A stretch of 64,000 nucleotides of DNA from Trochalopteron elliotii. Taxonomy: Eukaryota; Chordata; Aves; Passeriformes; Leiothrichidae. Position 1 is the first letter of the stretch, and each line of letters begins with the position of its first letter. The stretch spans positions 1,268,563 to 1,332,562 of the forward strand of contig JANPWX010000247.1 of the NCBI GenBank assembly GCA_024734555.1, written 5' to 3'. Both the position numbers and the translations under genes were made by a program. Shown here one piece after another: positions 14,251-26,838 of the stretch. Under the pieces are notes generated by a model that had not been told where the DNA came from, ran no database searches, and saw nothing but the letters and a program-made list of their open reading frames with translations.

Positions 14251-14868
14251 AATCACAAAATTATTAGGATTGGAAGGGACCTCTGGAGGTCTAATCCAAA
14301 CAAGGCACTGTCACCTAGAGCAGGAACTCATCCAAGTGGGCTCTGAATGTCTCCAGAGAGGAAGACTCCATGGCCTCCTGGGCATGTTCCAGTGCTCTGC
14401 CACCCTCAATGGAAGCAAGTTGTTCCTTGTCTTGAGGTGGAACTTCTTGTATTTTAGTTTATGGCCATTGCTCCTTGTCCTGTCACTGGGCACCACTGAA
14501 AAGAGTCTGGCACCAACCTCTTGGCACCTGCCTTTGAGATATTATATGCATTAATGAGATTTCCTCTCTGTCTTCTCTTCTCCATACTAAGCAGGCCCAG
14601 CTCCCTCTGTGTCTCCTCATTAGAGAGATGCTCCAGACCCCTCATCATCTTTGTGGTCCCTGCTGGACTCTCTCCAGTAGCTCCTTGTGTTTGCTGTACT
14701 GAGGATCCCAGAACTGGACACAGCACTGCAGATCTGGCCTCACTAGGGCTGAGTAGAAGGGCAGGGTCAGCTCCCTTCACCTGCTGGCCACGCTCTTCCC
14801 AGTGCAGCCCAGGATATCATTGGCCTTCCTGGCTGCAAGGGCACTGCTGGCTCATGGTCAACTTGTGT
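14251..14868 (-). mobile_element. CR1 LINE 3' fragment with ORF2 C-terminus
   Basis: The + strand starts with AATCACAAAATTATTAGGAT and TGGAAGGGACCTCTGGAGGT, the reverse complement of the CR1 terminal repeat and the preceding conserved stretch. On the minus strand a frame near 14560-14660 reads MMRGLEHLSNEETQRELGLL and then SMEKRRQRGNLINAY, close to the CR1 ORF2 C-terminal region. The element runs for about 620 bp, through CAGAACTGGACACAGCACTG at 14709 to CTGGCTCATGGTCAACTTG at 14848-14866. It is the best preserved of the intronic CR1 copies, with little sign of internal deletion. Confidence 0.92.
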
Positions 14869-17800
14869 TATACAGATCAAGGAAAAATAATTCACAGCTC
14901 TTGTTTCTTTGTAATCAAATTAAATATTCAAAAGTAATTCCATAATCCCAAATTATCCACATCAGGACATCTCTGTCTCTTAGATACTCAAGATTTTGCA
15001 TGAGCATACAGAGATGTCATAAATATATGGTCATGTAGAGAGCGCATATCTAAAATTAGATTAAGTTATGTTTTATTTCACTGAATTATTTACTATAGCT
15101 ATAGTTCCACTGTGTTCTGTTCTACACTGCCCATTTCTTGTGCTTCAAGCCTAGGCTGGTGGAGCCCATTGCCACAGTAAGAAAAGAATTCCTTTTTGTG
15201 ATGATTTTATCACTTGATTCCTGTGTTTTCCTGGCTTTTACTCACTAGTTTCTTTGCTGAGACTACATTTAGAGCTATGGTAAGTGGTGGGTTTTTGACA
15301 GAGGCATTAACTTGTAAGAAACTAGATTAACACTGTAACTGGGTAATAATTGGTTACGTGGTTTTAAGAATTTTAAAGAACATAGATAAGAACTGGTAAA
15401 TTGAGGGTGGAGTCCTCTGTCCAATTATAAATCTCTTTGAACAGAGCCCAGTTTATCCAAATATATAGTTGTTCAAAGTACTTACTAGTATGAACAGTAA
15501 GAAAAAAAGGCAGAAATCCCATGCTTTGTTGCATTTTTTAAGTTTCTTTGATCAAAATTGTGTTATACACAGCAGTTTCAGAATTTTTTGCTTTTGGAGC
15601 AGATTCTATTTTAATATGAAAACATAGAAGTTGTTTTACATGTGAAGAAACGTGCATGGCTTATTCCATCACAATTATTAATTCCTATTGTATTTGTGCA
15701 ACAGGATTTCATCCAAAGACATGGAATGGAATCACTTCTGTTCTCAGTAACCTCTCTTTAGATAAGCTTGGGAAGCTTTTTCCGATTTGTTTTTGTTTTA
15801 ATTTCTATGACAGTTTCTAGTGCTTTCTAGGTCAGCTGACAAGAGGGTCTTTCATGCTGGAAATCATGATTAGTGGAGGCAAAATGAGCATGTTCTTAAC
15901 AGAATCTCTTAGGTGTTTTTTTGGACTTCCTTTTACCAGACACGAAAATGATGTTCCATAAGGTACTTCCTTTTAGTGCAAGTTCCACTTAGATATTTCA
16001 TTATCTAAGTCTAGATTCATAAAAGAATCCTACATATTTCTGCTATGTAGTTGCAATTATTTGGTCTAGTCTATGCAACATATTACTCTCTTCCTGTTCT
16101 TCTATTTAATTTTATTTACTTACTCCCATAGATCTTGAGATTTGACAGGTTTTTTTCCCCTAAAATTTAATCCCAGCTGTTCTTTTATCTTAGTGAGTGG
16201 TCTGTTGAAAGTTCCAAACAGCTAAGAATATATGCCTTCAAAAGTAGATTTGCCTGTCCTCCTGTTCAAAAGCAAGAGGCTCCTCACCACACTCACCATA
16301 CCCCACTTATAAAAATATATGTATAAAACAGGCCCCTTTAGCTATTGCCACATTCTGTTTCTTCCTTGATTGGACATTTCTCTAAGCACCTGAATTTGTA
16401 AAAGGCAAACAATGGATTTATATACTATAATGCCTAGAATAGTCTATTTAAAGGCTTTTCCCAAAAACCTGTCTCATCAGTGGTTTAAAACAGGAACCAT
16501 GCAGTTCCCCAGCATTCCTAAAATCCTTATGGAAAATATTGCTTTGCTAAAATTGTTTACTATAAAATCAGTGAACTCATGTTTCTGGTGAAGCACAGCT
16601 ATTTACATATAGAAAGACTGGTACATGGTTTATATAGATATTCTACAGTTTGATTCTCTTCCTGAAGGAGCTGTCAATATTAATATCTCCAGAATTTACA
16701 TAAACAGATACAGGAGTTCTGACTCTTATCCCTACATGTGTAATCTTAATTATATTTTCTGTTATTTCAAATGTGTATGCAAAAGTAATGTTGAAGTGTT
16801 CATTTAATTTGTACAGATGTAACTCTGAAAAGCATAGCAGGAATTCAGTTTTTGATACATTAGTAACTTGAAATGATGTATGTTAACAAATCTTATGAAG
16901 ATTAGAACGTAATTCATTGCCACTAGCTCACTGCTTTTCCTCTTCTTGAAACTGTTTTTTTTACATACTCTGTTACACCCATGAAATATATTTTTCAGAG
17001 TATGTGATTCTTGCAACATGCTGCTTTTCCATGCCTTTCTCTTATTTACATCCAAAGTTTTCCCTGGCTTGGGTGTATAAGCCATTTTTGACTAGGTTGG
17101 GGGATTTTTTTCACTTAGTTGAAAACACAAGCAACCTGTTTCCCCTGGAAAACATATTTAGTGAAATTACAGTCTTGTTTGCCATATGGTGCATCATACA
17201 GATGGATGATTATTATGCAAATCTTTTGATTAGTGAGTTTCTGCCATTCTAGGAATCATTTGCTTTATGTGTGTTGGCTTTGTACACAATTAGTTCCATT
17301 CTTAGGATGATCTGGAACTGTGCCAAATCTTTGGTAGTTTTTTACAACTTTATACTTTTTTCTTGTATTTATAGTTTGTTCTATTTTCTTTGTTCATCAG
17401 GCAAAAGAAGTAACTTTTACTTCAATTTACCATATGAGAGATATAATGCAAGAAACATCATGCCGTGCTGAATGAAATCAGTAGCAAAATTTGCATCTTT
17501 CCATCATAGACTCTGCCTCCATGGTTATAGGCATGTGAGACTGATGAGGGGATCAGTCAAATAAAATATTTCATTTTGTTTGGAACCAGAATCTAATCTG
17601 ATGATTCCTACTAGCTTTTCTCCAACAAGCAAGTTTTGTAGTTGAGCTCTGGACAGTTTGATATACAGTGCTAATAGTCTGGGTTTTTTCATTTCTACAT
17701 AGTTCACAAAGATTCTGGGTAGGAATTGTATCTTCAGTTCTTTATCTATGACCATGGAATTCTATGTGAAAAGAAAATGTTACTTTTTGTGGCTAGGCCT

Positions 17801-19310
17801 GCAGTTAACCTACTGTTAAATTTAGATTTCTTAGTTACAAGGGGCTAAGGTCTGTGAGGGATGGAATGCATTCAGTATATGTTAAAGTAAGTCCCTTACT
17901 AACTTAATCTAGTCTGTATTGCAATTTGTTATAGCTCATGGAAAAAATCAGGGTTTTCGACTGTCTCAAGCAGGTATAACATGAATAAAAATTAAAAAGC
18001 ATTCCTAAATTATATAGTTGATTTGCATGGACAGGAGTATCTGATTTCTTATTTCTTGTGAGAGCTAAAAATTAGCCCTTAGTACAGCTGAGACCCAGGG
18101 AGGTATGAGTGGTGATCTGGGCTCTCCCAAGGAATGGTAAACTTCGTCACAGGATGTGTTCCAGGAGTGGATTTTTGTAAATTAGGCTAATCCTTTATCT
18201 TTGTCACAGAACTTTCTTAGAAGTGAGTCTCCTAAACTGAAATTTAGCTTTTTAAATGTTTTATTCCTTGCAATATATTGATGTCATGGAAATATTTCAG
18301 ACATAAACAGTATAAAATGATACTGTTGTAACTTAAAAATATAAAATGTAAAGTGATATTCCTTAACTATATAATTCAAGGTTATAGTGAAGGAGATGGT
18401 TTCCTACAGTAAAACAGTATTTTGTGATCAAAGCCATTGCCTTTCATCCATTTATCTAAATCAGCTCATTAAAACATTTAATGAATATATAGATACCTAT
18501 CCCATGGAAAGCAGCTCTTATTTCTTCAAAGCTTGCTGAAAATAAAGCAATTTTATCTAAGATAAAAATCAAAATTGTCTAGCTGTAAAGCCAAACTGTT
18601 TCATTTACTTAATCATAGGTATTATTGGTTGGAAATTTTGGGGTCTAGATGGTTAGAACAAGCCATTTTAGTTTTAATCTCATTAATCTATTAATAATCT
18701 GTCTTTAACCAGTTGAATTTTAGATTTTTTTAAACCACTGCAAGGTAAAAGAATAATTCCACTGTTGTCATACAGTTGTTGGACTGTTGTTGGATTTTTC
18801 ACTGCCTCAAAATAAGGTATATGCTTTAATAAGGACCTTCTAAATATCCTATCCAAACAGTAAGCATATGGAGCAACAACTGATAAATAAAGAAACCAAA
18901 TCTCTTGCTAAAAGGTTCAATATCAAAACACAGAATTCAGAGAATTTCTTCAGTAGGGAAGTACACAGGCTGGATGACTTTCTCAGCAGATGACAGTCTC
19001 AGTTTCTTCTCTGAAGCTTTTAGATCATGATTCCTTATCCCTCCTGGTTGCAAATCTCAGTTCTGCTGTCAGTTTCTCTTGAATCCTCTTGACAGTTCTA
19101 TCAGTGAGTGTTGTGACCCTCAGTTCTGGTGCGACACGTGTCCTACGCTCACACATTACAGCACCACTCTGTAGTTCTGACAAGGCTTACCTTGAATACC
19201 GTGTAGTGACTGTTCAGCCTGTAGTCAGGATTGCAAGGAATTCCATTAGTAACTGAGAATTTCCCCACCAGTAGGATCCTGATAATAATATCCTTCATCA
19301 GAATCTTCTG
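14869..19310. other. Unannotated intronic DNA
   Basis: About 4.4 kb of AT-rich sequence without recognisable genes or repeats. The open frames near 16625-17755 (60-93 codons) are on both strands and overlap, as expected by chance in AT-rich DNA. A single-copy, exon-like segment could not be argued for at any point. Confidence 0.5.
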
Positions 19311-19320
19311 AGAGGGGGGA

Positions 19321-19720
19321 NNNNNNNNNNNNNNNNNNNNNNNNNNNNNNNNNNNNNNNNNNNNNNNNNNNNNNNNNNNNNNNNNNNNNNNNNNNNNNNN
19401 NNNNNNNNNNNNNNNNNNNNNNNNNNNNNNNNNNNNNNNNNNNNNNNNNNNNNNNNNNNNNNNNNNNNNNNNNNNNNNNNNNNNNNNNNNNNNNNNNNNN
19501 NNNNNNNNNNNNNNNNNNNNNNNNNNNNNNNNNNNNNNNNNNNNNNNNNNNNNNNNNNNNNNNNNNNNNNNNNNNNNNNNNNNNNNNNNNNNNNNNNNNN
19601 NNNNNNNNNNNNNNNNNNNNNNNNNNNNNNNNNNNNNNNNNNNNNNNNNNNNNNNNNNNNNNNNNNNNNNNNNNNNNNNNNNNNNNNNNNNNNNNNNNNN
19701 NNNNNNNNNNNNNNNNNNNN
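19321..19720. other. Assembly gap (400 N)
   Basis: Exactly 400 undetermined bases. The left edge ends in AGAGGGGGGA and the right edge begins inside a GGGAA array, so the missing DNA is probably more of the same low-complexity purine repeat. The round number suggests an estimated or placeholder size. Confidence 0.95.
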
Positions 19721-19764
19721 GGAAGGGAAGGGAAGGGAAGGGAAGGGAAGGGAAGGGAAGGGAA
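19721..19764. repeat. (GGGAA)n pentanucleotide microsatellite
   Basis: Forty-four bases, almost nine perfect copies of GGGAA, running straight out of the assembly gap. The other strand is TTCCC. The array's real length is unknown because its left part is not sequenced. Confidence 0.95.
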
Positions 19765-20960
19765 TATATTTTCTCTAACAGCATTAAAGATTTAAGCAAT
19801 AGTCTGGAAAGATGAATACTAATTTAGAGAAAGGAAAAAATTCAAGAATGATAATGGGAATTGGGCTGCAAATGCCACTTTATAAACAGAAGAGAACCAG
19901 GTAGCATATTTCTTCAAATTAAGATGAAATTTTAATGTGATTTATTTGTTTATTTGTTTGCATATTTGCTTTCTGGACCATTCATACATGAGAAAGATTG
20001 TTTTTCTCTAAAATAATTCATACAAAGATTATTATTTAAACAATGCTATCTGCACAGAACTACTTAGTAAGTACTGGAGGTATTGGAAAATACGGTGGAC
20101 TTAGGAGCTGTGAACAACCTACTAATCAGTAAGGTCACAGTAAATGACTAACAGTATTTTTTAATATGTATCTTAGTGTGTATATGAATTTAGTTTCATT
20201 GTTCTCTTTCATAGCTATCAGGTTAAATGTGTATTTTGATGGTACTATCACTAAAGTTTCAATAGGCAGAACTTTTCCTTCGATACAAACAAATTTATTG
20301 CTTCATTGGTTTGCATAATAAAAATGTGAGGATCTACAAATTAAAAGCATGACTTGCCTCTATTAAAAAAGTTGTTGGATGGAATGATGGTAAATACCAT
20401 TTACTACAAATGTATAATGTTTATCTTGCATAATTACCCACTTGAATTCATACATAGCTATACGCTTTCCAGCACTTCAGTGTTTTGTTCTATTGGACTG
20501 ATGATCTTTGAAAGTGTAATTTCTAAAACACTAAATGCACTATGTTCTGCACAAATGGAAAAAGCTGGTCAGATGCAATGAACAAAATTACTTTTGTAGA
20601 ATGAAGGTAAGCAAACATTTTCCCTTCAAACATTCCACCACTATTGTCACATACAAAATAAAATTCAAATGTAATTTCTTCATAGAAATTGAGAATTAGT
20701 ATCTTTATTAGCTCTAGTAAGAGTTGAATAAGTCAAATATAGTTGACTTTTTAACATTTAGACCATTATTTCTCGTAGTTTTTCACTATAGCTCAATGTT
20801 TTATGTACCATAGCTGTGTAGATGGACACTTAAAAGAAGTTTCAGTGGTGGCCTCCAAATGTACTAAAATCTAGCATGTGCTACTTCTGTTTTTAAAATT
20901 TTTTTTAAACTCCTTTTTATCTTACTTCTACTTAAATTATTATCTTGAATTTAATGTTTT
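19765..20960. other. Unannotated intronic DNA
   Basis: About 1.2 kb of AT-rich sequence. A 75-codon frame at 20354-20581 has no recognisable domain. Nothing else is seen. Confidence 0.5.
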
Positions 20961-20967
20961 GTATATA

Positions 20968-21002
20968 TGTGTGTGTGTGTGTGCGTGTGTGTGTGTATGT
21001 GT
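20968..21002. repeat. (TG)n microsatellite
   Basis: A dinucleotide tract of about 35 bases of TG with single interruptions (one GC and one TA step), following a short TATATA run. Confidence 0.9.
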
Positions 21003-22279
21003 ATAAAACTGAATTTATTTAAATAAAAGAAACAAGGTTTGGAGAACTTGTATGCCTGAAATCTGGCCTGATTTATCCAGCTGTCTGATGATAGATATTA
21101 TCTTTTCCCATAAAGTTTTCAGGTTTGGGACTATCTCAGTTGGGACAATATTACACTTATTTTATCATAACTGGTATCCTGAAACTAAGAATTCTTTCTC
21201 TTACAGCAACTGGATGTTGGAGTTCCAAATTAAAAAAATATCTACTCATTTGGAAATGCAGGGGAAACTATTCTTCTACAAACATGACATTGCCTTCATA
21301 ATGTGTCTCACTTCCCAGGGAGAATTAGGCAGCCTAGCCATTCTATATTTACATATACTGCCTTTCAAGCAGCTGATCAACAATGAAGAAAAAAAATCAG
21401 AGTGCACAAAAGCTGCATTATTTTTCTATAAATATCTTCCCTTTTATCATTAAAATGAAGAGCAGTTTCTTCTGTGTTTGCAAGAAGCCAGCCTCTGGAA
21501 TTCAGAAATTTAGTTTTCTTGCATTTTTAATGCTAAGATTAGGCTAATTCAGGCTATTGAGTTGTGAATTACCTTAGTGTTGAGTGTCATAAATTTCTTA
21601 GGAACTTTTATGTCCTCAGGCTGTGATCCAAGTACCTTCCAACCTCTTCTAATGTATATTATGAGAGGGGTTTGGGGAGGGAAGGGTTGCATTCTCTCTG
21701 TGTTGTAAACAAGAAGGTTGAAACAATATAGATGAAATGGCTTGGCCAGTGTTACACATGGAACAAATAGAAGCACTAGAAACTGAGCACAGTCCTCCAG
21801 TTCTAGACTAGACCATCTGTTTGCCAGCCATATTTTTTCTTTATGATTCTGTCTATGATCGGTTATTAAATTCATATATCAGTTTTTTAAATGGAATGAC
21901 ATGCTCCACTGTTCATACAATGCCTTTACAATTCTATTATTTCCTTTGAGAAACAGAAATTTAACTTATTTACAGAGCAACTACAAACCTCCATGGGAAA
22001 GAATATAGTATTTATATCTAAATAGTAAAATAGACATTAATTACCACTCTGCTTTCATTTGATTTTCTCTCTTGCTTATAGGGCCGTTGACAATTGTTTG
22101 CAGTATTTCAGCATAAAATAAACAGTTGCGTTTGTATTTTGTCATTGAAAAAACCAAATTCTAATAAAGAAACATAATTATAAATGAATTTATATGTAAG
22201 CTAATCATACACTATAGTAGAAGATTTAAAAATTTTTCTGAAACATTGATCATTTGTATACATCCCACCCTTAAGGATA
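21003..22279. other. Unannotated intronic DNA
   Basis: About 1.3 kb. A 133-codon + frame at 21052-21453 and a 108-codon minus frame at 21549-21875 are among the longer frames in the window. They show no domain, the start context is ordinary, and no paired splice sites frame them. I regard both as chance frames. Confidence 0.45.
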
Positions 22280-22439
22280 TGGGAGCACCTAAGATTAGTA
22301 GACACTCATGGTTGAAAGGAAAGACAAAAGTCAGAGGGTCCTCAAGAACTCACAAAGTTTTATTAGTAAATTACACAGCATAGAATTTTAGTGCCTGACT
22401 TCATGTATTAGCACATGGTAGTGGGTTTTGGATAAAGAG

Positions 22440-22542
22440 GTAAGGGAAAAAAAGAGAGAGAGAGGGAGGGAGACAGAGGTATAAAAGAGGAGAGAGAAAG
22501 AGGGAAAGAAAGAGTGGAAGAAGAAAGGAAGGAAGAGAGGAA
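22440..22542. repeat. Purine (GA-rich) low-complexity tract
   Basis: About 100 bases almost free of pyrimidines on the + strand, built of GA, GGGA and AAGG units and broken by a TATAAAAG at about 22480. It lies inside the probable LTR. Confidence 0.85.
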
Positions 22543-22844
22543 ATCACCAGTCCTGGCTCCAGTGTTAATCCAGCTGATGGGGATGCCTTTTTAGAGACAG
22601 GTTTTCCCTGCCCTGGAGAGTTTTCTTGTTTGCTTTTAGATCTGTCTGGAAATGTTCTGAGGGCTTCAGGGCTCTTGTGTGGTCTTGATCGCCTCCACTC
22701 GCTGTGCCCACTTCTTGATCTTATTCCTGTGCTTGCACTGGACTGTGTTATGCTTATCTCCAGGAACAAGGACATTTGCCCCGGGGAAATGCTGCCCTAC
22801 CTCCACACAGCCCCTTCTCCAGCCACATCTTGTTCTTTCCCACA

Positions 22845-22884
22845 ACAATCCTTGGTTATTATCTACAATCCTTGGTTGTTATTA
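22845..22884. repeat. 20-bp direct duplication
   Basis: ACAATCCTTGGTTATTATCT at 22845-22864 is followed directly by ACAATCCTTGGTTGTTATTA at 22865-22884, differing at three positions. It lies next to a possible LTR end. Confidence 0.8.
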
Positions 22885-23000
22885 CCAACAGCCCATGGTT
22901 GGCTTCACAGCCAAACAGCTATCAGCATTTGGGACATGCACATCAGCCTCTTATCTTCTGGGCTTCTGCACCATTGCAGATTGTCTGCCTCCTTTTTCAC

Positions 23001-25439
23001 ATGATCCTTTTGCATCCTCACTGCTAAATAATGGGATCTCATTACTTTCCTTGGGGCTTTTGGGCATGGTGAAGCCAGGGTACCTAACTGCTTTTATGGA
23101 TTTAAATCGGTTTTTACCTGGCCTTGTAGATGTAGAAGGAGAAGCAGCACACTCACGTTCAGAAAGGGACTTCAGGATGAAAAAAATATGTTACTTTCCA
23201 TGAAGATGCTAGATATCCTCTGTGGACATTTTACTTTTTGCTCCATGCAAGCTTCCATGTTGATAAGATCTTTGGGCACCCTCAGGATTAGGACTATATC
23301 TATGTCTGGAAAACAGAAGGGTACACATACTGAATAGTAGGATGGCATCTTATTAAATCCTGCATTTTTAATATAAATTTATTAACTAAAAGGGAGAGAA
23401 TTACAAAGTTGCTGCTCACTAGTGAATGTTGATAATATATGCTGGTTGAGACTGTGTGAGTCTATCAAGATATCTAATGGAAACTTCGGTGCAAAGGAAA
23501 TTGTTAGCCCAATGTGAGATGAACACCATTACCTACAGAATTAGGTTTCATATATACAGTCCAAGTCAGAGCTGCTTGGGTATTCATGTGTCACCTGCTG
23601 CACCTTCAGTGTGGGAATCACAGCTAGGATTGAATTTGAACATATCAGTGAATGTGCAGTCAGTACTAGTCCTGTATGCTTATATCCTCAGCATCCAGGA
23701 CTGGCAAATAGGCATTAATCTCTGCCACATGAGATCAGAAGCTACAAATCCTTACCACATCTGACGGTCTGTACTCATCACTGCCAAGGGCTGCATCGAC
23801 ACACTCATCTAAGACACTGAGATCTCTTAAAGTGGTCAGTTTTCCTGTTGCTTCTTTTGTAAGACTTCATGTTACTGTGGAAGTTCTGTTGCTGAAAACA
23901 TGATTTTCCTCATCATTATACTTCTTTTCTAGCTGGATTGTAGTGTTCTGGAATACTGTTGTGGACAAAGTGAAAAGCTCTTCAGAATAGCTGTTCTTAA
24001 GGGATTAAATGATTATCATCTCTGTCGCATTTCTTTCATCTTATAATCAACTTCAAGATGGTGCTGGATAACTCAGTTTGAAGTGATTAGATATTTGAAA
24101 TAGAAAGTATTTGATCTCATTTTTAACCATGTTTTAACAGGTGTATTTCTTTCCATTAATGTTAATATACTTCTGGTTCCTTGTAACTGTTCCCTTAGTC
24201 AAATATTTGAGTGACACTTAGAGTATAAATCTGTCTAACAGGAACTGAAATGCTAGGAATAAATATCAAACTCTCTTATTTACATTGATACTAATAAATA
24301 AAATTAAGACATTACAAGATGTTTCTGTACCTGAGTTAGGTATAGAGAATGGAAACTTAATGCGTCAGAGAAGGCTTAATGGGAGACAGGACCCTTCACT
24401 TGAATAATCGCCAGTTTTCAAAAGCTTTTATCACATTGTGATTATATAATTGTTACTGTTCCTAACATTAATTGATTACAGAACAGTTTTTATTTATAAA
24501 ACCAGTATTTTAGTTAATGTTGTAGGGCTTCCATTTTGGTAATTTGTTGCTATGATCCATATGTCCCTGAAGAAATTTTCATTTATATTCATTCTTTGCT
24601 GAATATAGTGTTTCTGGATTTCAGTCCTTTTGAAAATTTAATCTTTGCACATGAGATGTGGCATAAGAAATTCAGTTTTTTATATAATCTTAAATATGTT
24701 ACTGTTTAATAAAAACTAAATGGTATTATTAAAAATGCCTAACACATGCATTACTTTCTTGGTCTGTTAGGCATTTACAATTCTGTCTCACTGAAAATAA
24801 ATTACACTTTGGTCCTCCAGCTTTTTAAGTGTTTTGGAAATTTTTACTACACTTCCTAATATTTTGGGTCTTTTCCTGAGGGTTTCCAAAATATGTTGCT
24901 CTCATTTGCAAGATTTTTTTTACAATTAGATTAATCATCACTAACCTGGAATATCTGGGTTCATGTAAGACAGGCAAGGCCACTACATTTGGAAGAAACA
25001 GTGAATTCTCTTATATTCAGATATTTTTATGTACTTTATTACTTTTGTAGCTGAGTCATTTTCAGAACAAATATGGATAACACTTAAATGTGATTCTATT
25101 GTCCTTCATTGGCTCCTATTACAGCAAGCAAAACCTTGCTGTATTTTTGTGAATTTGTTTCAAAGTGCTGTGTTGTTATTATTATTACTACAAAAGAACT
25201 AGTTACCGAGATTAGGATCCAAAAATGTACATCTAGTACTCGATAGTAAGAGGTGATGCTTTGGATGTTAGGCACATTTTTAATATTTAACTTCTTTAAC
25301 TATTCTCTCTCAAATCTCTGTCTACAGCACAACATAAGTTTTGTCCTTAATGGAGCTGCAGGTTCTCAGTTGATCCTTTAGGTATTCTGCTCCTGGATTA
25401 TTGGACGCCTTAAACATAATGACAGAGACATAAAATTTG
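23001..25439. other. Unannotated intronic DNA
   Basis: About 2.4 kb. The 174-codon frame starting at 22679 ends here (23203), and a 102-codon frame covers 23456-23764; neither shows a known domain. No repeat family was recognised. Confidence 0.45.
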
Positions 25440-25745
25440 GCCCACTATTTCATGGGAGCCAGTGCAGAAGATGAAAGCAGGTTTGAGGTGCGTACAGTAC
25501 TCTGGGCTGCAGAGGAAATGTGCTGCTGTGTTCTGTGCTATTTTGAGTTTCCCAAGGGCTAATGGCTTCTTGCCCAAGATATTGCATTGCTGTAGTCCAG
25601 CTGAAAGGTGACAAAAATATGTATTACATAAGCCAAATCATCAACAGTAAAGATGGGATAAATTCTTATACCTGTTTCATTGTCCGAGAGATGTCGAGGA
25701 TCAGTTCTAAATGACAGACTGACTTGTCTAACTGGGGTTGTGTAA
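25440..25745. repeat. Ancient LINE-like amniote repeat fragment
   Basis: The order of short matches recalls an old repeat common in reptile genomes: GGGAGCCAGTGCAG at about 25454, TACTCTGGGCTGCAG at 25498, GCTGCTGTGTTCTG at 25520, ATTGCTGTAGTCCAGCTGAA at 25588 and GGTGACAAAAATATG at 25608. A diverged part ends near GACAGACTGACTTG at 25712. I cannot name the family with certainty; it resembles the 3' region of a CR1/L3- or L2-type LINE. The divergence is high, as expected of a copy older than birds. Confidence 0.5.
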
Positions 25746-26800
25746 TATCAGCCAGTAGGTACTGTGCCACAGGCTCTGCAAAGTGTTTCTTCCAGCTACC
25801 AGGTGTAACTTATCTTTTCCTCAGTTTCTGCTTTCACTTTCTGCTTTTTATCCATGAGCTCAAGTACTGAAGCAGTCTACATAGTGTTTTCAGTGGAGTT
25901 CATGACATCTCTCTAGTTATTTCAGTTTTTGTGTAGTTTAAATTAGTTTGAACAAAAAGGGAACTTTCAAGGAACGTTCTTCAACTGCTCCTCTCTGCTT
26001 ATGACTTTCTTGAAATAAACTGTTTCAAAACAGTCAGCCTCTTTTACATGCTGTTCTTAGTTCATTGGCTGTGTCAAATGTTGTAGAGAGCCTGAATAAA
26101 AAGGAGTGGGGAAGACTCCAGTGCTCATAATGTGGATTGTCTAACAGTGAGAGTAATGTCCTTTCTAGCCCATGTCCTGAAATGAATTCAGATCATGACA
26201 GGTGATTGGTAGTACCCAGCTGAAAGTGTAGGCAACAAGAACATAATAATCAAGATCTGGCAAGAATATATTTTGAATGTGATGTTGGGTTCAGATGTGT
26301 GCTTATAGCGCTGTCTTAACTTGTGAAGTTCAAAGCATAAACTCTACTGCAACATGGCAGCTGCACAGCAATGAGCAGATGTGCATTTGAAAGCATGAGA
26401 ACCAAGCAGGCTGTTCACTAAAGATAAACATTTAAGAGAGTGAGAAAATTGCAGTGTTCATCAAAGAAGATATTTGCCACTTCTCTCCAAGTTTGCACCA
26501 TTGGTTTATAGCCTTGGACAAACAGGAGAACTCGACTGACCACCTCTCAGCCTATTCATGTGGACATGACCTTCAATAATCAACTTTTCATCTTTTAATA
26601 AAAACAGAATCCTGTGTCACAGAGTATCTGCTTTGTCCATTCTAGAACATTATCTCAAGAATGACTTAGAGGAATGAGTGTTGTACTACTAACAGGACTC
26701 TTCTTCTCCAGAGTACACATTTTATTTGAATCTTTTCAGATCTGATTCTACCTAGCTTGCAAGATGTGAGAGTGCAGCTTTAAACAGTAAGGCAAAACAT
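25746..26800. other. Unannotated intronic DNA
   Basis: About 1.05 kb with no recognisable feature. Confidence 0.5.
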
Positions 26801-26803
26801 GAA

Positions 26804-26838
26804 ATATATATATATATGTGTGTGTGGGGGGGGGGGGG
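26804..26838. repeat. Compound (TA)n(TG)n(G)n microsatellite
   Basis: A TA run passes into TG steps and then into an unbroken run of 13 G. Length variation between individuals, and sequencing error in the G run, are likely. Confidence 0.9.

Larger units (their letters stand above)
22280..23000 (-). mobile_element. Probable solo LTR of an endogenous retrovirus (ends uncertain)
   Basis: On the minus strand, the low-coordinate end has an LTR-like R-U5 arrangement. AATAAAACTTTGTGAG near 22347-22362 carries a polyadenylation signal, followed by about 80 bases ending in CTTAGGTGCTCCCA at 22280. The rest is GC-richer than its surroundings. It includes a plausible minus-strand start TGTTGTGGGAAAGAAC at about 22847, although sequence of similar character continues to about 23060. 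No exact target-site duplication was found for any pair of ends I tried. It could instead be another repeat class. Confidence 0.4.

Noticed and set aside
14521..14937. 138-codon + frame
   Set aside because: It is the antisense shadow of the CR1 element at 14251-14868.
19149..19799. 216-codon minus frame
   Set aside because: It runs through the 400-N gap and the GGGAA array; the frame is an artefact of undetermined bases.
21052..21453. Possible previous EFCAB11 exon ending SHKVF(R) at a TTTTCAG/GTTTGG junction
   Set aside because: The ending resembles the expected VF(R), but the upstream residues do not match EFCAB11 and GTTTGG is a poor donor.
22679..23203. 174-codon open frame, the longest complete one without N
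   Set aside because: No recognisable domain or repeat of protein families, overlapping frames on both strands, and it crosses a probable LTR; most likely chance.
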